Shown here: piece after piece, positions 60,094-64,000 of the stretch
Numbering within the stretch: position 1 is the first letter of the stretch
Layout: every line of letters starts with the position of its first letter
Assembly: GCF_030167915.1 (NCBI RefSeq)
Contig: NZ_JARGNB010000004.1
Coordinates: forward strand, 1 to 64,000
DNA length: 64,000 bases
Direction of reading: 5' to 3'
Origin: Aquabacterium humicola
Lineage (GTDB): Bacteria > Pseudomonadota > Gammaproteobacteria > Burkholderiales > Burkholderiaceae_C
Program-made: the position numbers and the translations under genes
Notes under the pieces: model-generated
What the model saw: only the letters and a program-made list of their open reading frames with translations
Told to the model about the DNA's origin: nothing
Database searches by the model: none

Positions 60094-61056
60094 TCAGCGC
60101 AGCCAGCCCTTGCGGCGGAAGTAGATGAAGGGTGCCGCCACCGACGCGATCATCAACCCGATCGCGAACGGGTAGCCGTACGACCAGTCCAGCTCCGGCA
60201 TGGCCTTGAAGTTCATGCCGTAGATGCTGGCGATCAGCGTCGGCGGCAGCAGCGCGACCGACGCGACCGAGAAGATCTTGATGATCTTGTTCTGGTTGAT
60301 GTTGATGAAGCCGACCGTGGCGTCCATCAGGAAGTTGATCTTGTCGAAGAGGAATGCGGTGTGCGAGTCGAGCGAATCGATGTCGCGCAGGATCTGCCGC
60401 GCCTCCTCGAACTGCTCGGCATTGAGCATCCGGCTGCGCATCATGAAGCTCACCGCGCGGCGCGTGTCCATCACGTTGCGGCGGATGCGGCCGTTGAGGT
60501 CTTCCTCGCGCGCGATCGCCGCCAGCGCGGCGCCGGCGGCCTGGTCGCCGACGTCCTGCTTCAGCACGCGCGCGCTGACCTGCTCGAGGTTGTCGTAGAT
60601 GCCCTCGAGCTGGTCGGCCGAGTACTCGGCATCGGCGTCGTAGAGCTTCAGCAGCACGTCCTTGGCGTCTTCGATCAGCGCCGGCGTGCGGCGTGCGCGC
60701 AACCGCAGCAGCCGGAACACCGGCAGGTCCTCGGCATGCACCGAGAACAGCACGCCCTCCTTCAGGATGAAGGCCACGCGCACGTTGTGCGGCGCGTCCT
60801 CGCCACCGATGAGGAAGTCGGAGCGGATGTGCAGCTCGCCGTTGTCTTCCTCGTAGAAGCGGGCGGACTCTTCCAGGTCGTCGTCGACGATGTCCTCGGG
60901 AATCGTGACGCCGAAGCGCGCGGCGATCCAGCCCTTCTCGACCGGCGACGGCGCTTCCAGGTCGACCCACACGGGCCTCGCGCGCGCGAGGCCGGCGGCG
61001 TCCTCGATCTCTTCCTGCACCAGCCTGCCATTGGCCAGCACGAACACGTTCAGCAT
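60094..61056 (-). CDS. corA: CorA-family magnesium/cobalt transporter
   Basis: A 320-residue divalent-cation channel. A large N-terminal cytoplasmic domain is followed by two C-terminal transmembrane helices (IIKIFSVASVALLPPTLIAS and FAIGLMIASVAAPFIYF). The selectivity signature YGMNF lies between them, followed by KAMPELDWSYGYPFAIG. Works as a homopentamer in the inner membrane, importing Mg2+. Length is normal (E. coli 316). It is followed by a strong terminator and preceded, 45 bp upstream, by the HTH-REC regulator gene in the same direction. Confidence 0.94.
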   Translation of the reverse strand: MLNVFVLANGRLVQEEIEDAAGLARARPVWVDLEAPSPVEKGWIAARFGVTIPEDIVDDDLEESARFYEEDNGELHIRSDFLIGGEDAPHNVRVAFILKEGVLFSVHAEDLPVFRLLRLRARRTPALIEDAKDVLLKLYDADAEYSADQLEGIYDNLEQVSARVLKQDVGDQAAGAALAAIAREEDLNGRIRRNVMDTRRAVSFMMRSRMLNAEQFEEARQILRDIDSLDSHTAFLFDKINFLMDATVGFININQNKIIKIFSVASVALLPPTLIASIYGMNFKAMPELDWSYGYPFAIGLMIASVAAPFIYFRRKGWLR

Positions 61057-61101
61057 GCGGCTTCTCCGGCGCGCGAGCGGGTGCGGTGCGCCGAAACGGC
61101 G

Positions 61102-61734
61102 CTACTGCAGTTCGGGCGCAGCGAGCCGGGTGTACTGCTCGCGCGCCAGCGCTTCGAGCTCGTCGAAGGGCAAGGGCTTGGTGAAGACCTTCACGCCGTC
61201 GGGCAGGCCGCCGCGGTGGGCGATCTCGGCCGGACCGAGCGCGGTGACGACGACGATGCGCAGCTGCTCGCGTTCCTGCTGGTGCTTCTTCAGCGTATCG
61301 ATCATCCGGAACCCGTCCATGCCGGGCATGTTCAGGTCGGTCAGCAGCAGGTCGGGGCAGCGGTCGCCGATGCGCAGCAGCGCCTCGAAACCATTGGTGG
61401 CGGTGCTCAGCTCGACCGGGATGTCCCAGCCTTCGATCACCATGCAGAACAGGCGCAGCAGGTCGGGATCGTCCTCGACGACGAGGATGCGCATGCGGCG
61501 CTCATCGGCTTCGGTCGCGGCCGGGACTTCGTCGGCGCCATGCAGCGCGTTGTTGCGCTCGGCGATCAGCTTCTCGACGGCGGCACGCGAGATGCGGCGG
61601 TGGCCGCCGGCGGTCTTCCAGGCCGGCAGCACGCCGCCTTCGACCCACAGCTGCACGGTGCGCAGCGCCACGCCGAGGCGTTCCGCAGCCTCGCGGGTGG
61701 ACAGCACATCGGCGTTGGTCGCGCTCTTTCTCAT
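61102..61734 (-). CDS. HTH-REC regulator (MerR/excisionase-type HTH fused to receiver)
   Basis: A 210-residue protein with reversed domain order. The N-terminus (about 11-55; LSTREAAERLGVALRTVQLW then GGHRRISRAAVEKL) is a MerR/excisionase-like winged HTH. The C-terminus (about 82-205) is a response-regulator receiver with phospho-acceptor Asp133 (LLLTDLNMPGMDGF) and Lys in KVFTKPLPF. Ordinary response regulators have the receiver first. No histidine kinase gene is adjacent, so the partner is unknown. The start is ATG 61734 (MRKSATNADVL). Three direct repeats lie upstream at 61901-61984 and may be its own binding sites. Confidence 0.82.
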   Translation of the reverse strand: MRKSATNADVLSTREAAERLGVALRTVQLWVEGGVLPAWKTAGGHRRISRAAVEKLIAERNNALHGADEVPAATEADERRMRILVVEDDPDLLRLFCMVIEGWDIPVELSTATNGFEALLRIGDRCPDLLLTDLNMPGMDGFRMIDTLKKHQQEREQLRIVVVTALGPAEIAHRGGLPDGVKVFTKPLPFDELEALAREQYTRLAAPELQ

Positions 61735-61900
61735 CGAGCTCGCTTCGGGAGTGAAGGGCCGGTCCGACAGGATCGATCCGCGACGGCACCGATCAGCGGC
61801 GCCCCGGGGTTGTCGACCGCGCCTCGACCGAGCGCAAATCGTTAACTGCAGATTCCGCACTTTAGCTCGTTTTCGTGCGTTCCCGGCAGAGGGAATGCGC

Positions 61901-61984
61901 ACGAGTACGTCAGGCCCACGGAACGAGCGCGTCAGCCATCGCAGCATGGAGCGGCACGCGGGGCCCGCGGAACGAGCACATCAG
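61901..61984 (+). repeat. Three direct repeats of a 13-bp motif upstream of the HTH-REC gene
   Basis: The motif ACGAGyrCrTCAG occurs at 61901-61913, 61923-61935 and 61972-61984. Copies 2 and 3 extend into longer similarity (GCCC[A/G]CGGAACGAGC before the motif). Spacing is 22 and 49 bp. The 465-bp region between the divergent HTH-REC and hpf genes holds no gene that I recognise, so this may be a regulatory site. Confidence 0.45.
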
Positions 61985-62199
61985 GGCTCACGGCCTGGGC
62001 ACGTTCGGGCGCAGGGTGTTGTGCCGGGACGCGGCGTGCACCCACCCGGCAAACCCCCGGATGCTACACCCGGTCATCCCCTTGTCACGCGCCGCGCATC
62101 GGTTGCACACTGGGCTCGCAACGGGCGGCACCGAGCTGGTCGAAGCTGAGCGCCCCCGCTGCCCGACCCAGGCCAACCCTCGTGCAAAGGAGGTTCTGA

Positions 62200-62541
62200 A
62201 TGAACCTGACGATCAGCGGACACCACCTCGAAGTGACACCTGCTCTGAGAGAGTACGTGCTCACGAAGCTAGACCGGGTCACCCGGCATTTCGACCAGGT
62301 GGTGGACATCAACATCCTGCTGACAGTCGAGAAGCTGACCGAAAAGGAGCGCAGGCAGAAGGCGGAAGTCACCCTCCACGTCAAGGGCAAGGACATCTTT
62401 GTCGAACAGTCGCACGAAGACCTATACGCAGCGATCGACCAGCTGATGGACAAGCTGGATCGCCAGGTCTGCCGCCACAAGGATCGGCTGCAGAACCACC
62501 ACCACCAGTCGACCAAGCGCATGGACGCCGGCGCGGTGTGA
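62200..62541 (+). CDS. hpf: Ribosome hibernation-promoting factor, short form
   Basis: A 113-residue HPF/RaiA family protein that binds the decoding centre and promotes formation of inactive 100S ribosomes in stationary phase. It starts [20 protein letters not shown] and has [20 protein letters not shown], then [11 protein letters not shown], as in short HPF of gammaproteobacteria. A near-perfect Shine-Dalgarno (AAGGAGGT at 62187-62194) lies 5 bases before ATG 62200. It precedes ptsN and hprK; rpoN, the usual upstream neighbour, is replaced here by the HTH-REC gene. Confidence 0.94.
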   Translation: MNLTISGHHLEVTPALREYVLTKLDRVTRHFDQVVDINILLTVEKLTEKERRQKAEVTLHVKGKDIFVEQSHEDLYAAIDQLMDKLDRQVCRHKDRLQNHHHQSTKRMDAGAV

Positions 62542-62581
62542 GTTCTTGCCCCGGCGGCTGAAGCGCCGCCCCCCGATGCCG

Positions 62582-62608
62582 ACGGCCCCGTAACGGGGCC
62601 GTTTCGTT
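62582..62608 (+). terminator. Intrinsic terminator after hpf
   Basis: A 9-bp GC-rich stem (ACGGCCCCG at 62582-62590 with CGGGGCCGT at 62594-62602, loop TAA) is followed by TTCGTT. It lies 40 bp after the hpf stop and would separate hpf from the ptsN-hprK transcript. Confidence 0.7.
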
Positions 62609-62680
62609 GATCGCTGCAGCGCCGTGACAACATCCCGCAGTCGCGGGAGCTGTCAACCCTGCAGTGCAGCAACGCATTTC

Positions 62681-62686
62681 TATAAT
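62681..62686 (+). promoter_or_regulatory. Candidate -10 box for ptsN-hprK
   Basis: A perfect TATAAT lies 64 bp before the ptsN start, downstream of the hpf terminator. No good -35 is found at 16-18 bp spacing, so strength is uncertain. Its presence supports separate transcription of ptsN and hprK. Confidence 0.4.
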
Positions 62687-62749
62687 CACCGATCTGTCAT
62701 CAGCCCGCGGTTTGCGTAGCCAGAAGCCGCCGCGATCCGGGGGAACGCC

Positions 62750-63220
62750 ATGAACCGTCTCGCCGCCATCCTGCCCGCCAGCAACGTGTTGGTGAACGTC
62801 GACGCCACGAGCAAGAAGCGGGCTTTCGAGCATGCTGGGCTGATGTTCGAGAACCTGCACGCCATCGCGCGGGCCACTGTCACCGACAACCTGTTCGCCC
62901 GCGAGCGGCTGGGCTCCACCGGCCTGGGCCATGGTGTCGCCATTCCCCACGGCCGCATCAAGGGCCTGAAGAACCCGCTCGCCGCGGTGCTGCGCGTGCA
63001 GCAGCCGATTCCGTTCGATGCCCCGGACGACGAGCCGGTCAGCCTGCTGATCTTCCTGCTTGTGCCCGAGGCCGCGACGCAGCGCCACCTCGAGATCCTG
63101 TCCGAAATTGCCGAGCTGCTGTCCGACCGCGAGCTGCGCGAGCGCATGAAGGCCGCCGAGGACTCCGCCGCCTTGCACAAGCTGATCTCCGACTGGGCGC
63201 CGCTGAAGTCGGTCGCCTGA
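62750..63220 (+). CDS. ptsN: PTS IIA-like nitrogen-regulatory protein
   Basis: A 156-residue EIIA(Ntr) protein of the nitrogen-related phosphotransferase system. The phosphorylated His is in [14 protein letters not shown], with the family block [16 protein letters not shown], and the C-terminal [17 protein letters not shown] is typical. It links carbon, nitrogen and potassium regulation and is phosphorylated by NPr (PtsO). It is followed after 13 bp by hprK, whose product phosphorylates HPr/NPr-type proteins on Ser. Start ATG 62750 ([14 protein letters not shown]). Confidence 0.94.
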   Translation: MNRLAAILPASNVLVNVDATSKKRAFEHAGLMFENLHAIARATVTDNLFARERLGSTGLGHGVAIPHGRIKGLKNPLAAVLRVQQPIPFDAPDDEPVSLLIFLLVPEAATQRHLEILSEIAELLSDRELRERMKAAEDSAALHKLISDWAPLKSVA

Positions 63221-63233
63221 TCCTCATCAGCCG

Positions 63234-64000
63234 GTGAAACCCACCTCGATCAGCGCCGAGGCCCTGTTCGAGGCCCACCGGGAGACCCTGCGCTGGGAAT
63301 GGATCGCCGGCCATGCGCATCCCGAGCGCCGCTTCGATGAAGCCGCGGTGCGCGACGCGCAGTCGGCCGCCGACCTTGTCGGCTACCTGAACTACATCCA
63401 TCCCTACCGCGTGCAGATCGTCGGCCGCCGCGAGGTGGCCTACCTGTCGTCGTCCTCGGTCGAGGACCAGGAGCGCCGCATCTCGCGCATCGTCACGCTC
63501 GAGCCGCCGGTGCTGATCGGCGCCGACGGTGTCTCCCCGCCGGACCGGCTGGTGGCGATGTGCGACCGCGCGGAAATCCCGCTCTTCGTGACGTCCGAGT
63601 CCGCGGGCCAGGTCATCGACATCGTGCGCGCCTACCTCGCGCAGCTGTTCGCCGACCGCATCACACGCCACGGCGTGTTCATGGACATCCTCGGCCTCGG
63701 CGTGCTGCTGACCGGCGAGTCCGGCCTCGGCAAGAGCGAACTGGGGCTGGAACTGATCTCGCGCGGCCACGGCCTCGTCGCCGACGATGCGGTCGATCTC
63801 TACAAGGTGTCGCAGAGCGCGCTCGAGGGCCGCTGCCCCGAGCTGCTGCTGAACCTGCTCGAAGTGCGCGGCATCGGCCTGCTCGACATCAAGGCGATCT
63901 TCGGCGAGACCGCCGTGCGCCGGAAGATGCGGCTGAAGCTCATCGTGCACCTCGTGCGCAAGGAGACGATGGAGCGCGAGTTCGAGCGCCTGCCCTACGA
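63234..64000 (+). CDS. hprK: HPr kinase/phosphorylase (partial, runs off the window)
   Basis: The first 255 residues of HprK, which phosphorylates and dephosphorylates a serine of HPr-like proteins. GTG start at 63234 ([15 protein letters not shown]) gives the usual Betaproteobacterial N-terminus. The Walker A motif [14 protein letters not shown] and the neighbouring catalytic stretch ([13 protein letters not shown]) are intact. The HprK signature [18 protein letters not shown] follows. The C-terminus lies beyond 64000 (family length about 310-320). It is in an operon with ptsN, 13 bp downstream; rapZ is often next. Confidence 0.93.
   Translation, partial: MKPTSISAEALFEAHRETLRWEWIAGHAHPERRFDEAAVRDAQSAADLVGYLNYIHPYRVQIVGRREVAYLSSSSVEDQERRISRIVTLEPPVLIGADGVSPPDRLVAMCDRAEIPLFVTSESAGQVIDIVRAYLAQLFADRITRHGVFMDILGLGVLLTGESGLGKSELGLELISRGHGLVADDAVDLYKVSQSALEGRCPELLLNLLEVRGIGLLDIKAIFGETAVRRKMRLKLIVHLVRKETMEREFERLPY

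Overview
The window is GC-rich, densely packed chromosomal DNA from a betaproteobacterium, most likely of the order Burkholderiales in the Rubrivivax/Methylibium/Piscinibacter neighbourhood. This rests on the gene content and order: rsmB-DUF4390-ntrY-ntrX, hpf-ptsN-hprK, a class I birA without the DNA-binding domain followed by a SPOR protein, topB beside a SET-domain gene, and MurU-type cell-wall recycling. The species cannot be fixed from the sequence alone.

Region 1 (1-3.9 kb) is accessory DNA, less GC-rich than the rest. It is the tRNA-proximal end of a decayed integrative element in tRNA-Phe: the tRNA gene (3852-3927), a tyrosine-recombinase remnant with its middle deleted, and two near-identical 24-bp repeats around a terminator. 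Behind these lie an uncharacterised protein with an RNxxxH (HEPN-like) motif, and an operon of a small protein plus a ClpP-fold serine protease of the SDH family. An IS66-family insertion sequence ends at 127 and interrupts an MFS transporter gene.

Region 2 (3.9-34.7 kb) is core chromosome. On the minus strand it holds ntrX/ntrY, DUF4390 and rsmB; fccB/fccA (sulfide:cytochrome c oxidoreductase); proA-queC-lemA; a GNAT and an auxin-efflux-type carrier gene; topB; a subtilase with a GlyGly-CTERM tail; gapA and tkt. On the plus strand are folE, a BLUF photoreceptor, two uncharacterised genes, a PilJ-domain protein, a SET methyltransferase, birA, a SPOR protein, speD and murU. A DMT transporter/AraC pair and an aldo-keto reductase follow.

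Region 3 (34.7-42.9 kb) is a probable envelope or polyamine-stress cluster on the minus strand: SPFH/band-7 protein, two-zinc-ribbon DUF4178 membrane protein, DUF350 protein, membrane-embedded spermidine synthase homologue and a secreted FAD amine-oxidase-like protein. It is split by an oppositely oriented S9 peptidase homologue whose catalytic serine appears to be replaced by glycine. The speD at 30.7 kb may supply decarboxylated AdoMet to this cluster.

Region 4 (43-64 kb) contains a UbiH-like hydroxylase; a fructose-type ABC importer with ROK repressor and divergent PfkB kinase around a near-perfect AT-rich palindrome; a nitrilase; the very large YhdP; glnE overlapping a rhombosortase gene, the enzyme expected to process the GlyGly-CTERM subtilase of region 2; a second DMT transporter; a ferritin-like diiron protein; corA; an HTH-REC regulator with upstream direct repeats; and hpf-ptsN-hprK, with hprK running off the end.

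The best candidates for undescribed biology are the polyamine/SPFH/DUF4178/DUF350 cluster with its dead S9 homologue, the HEPN-motif and SDH-protease genes of the tRNA-Phe island, and the rhombosortase-substrate pair. No CRISPR array, rRNA or complete prophage was seen.
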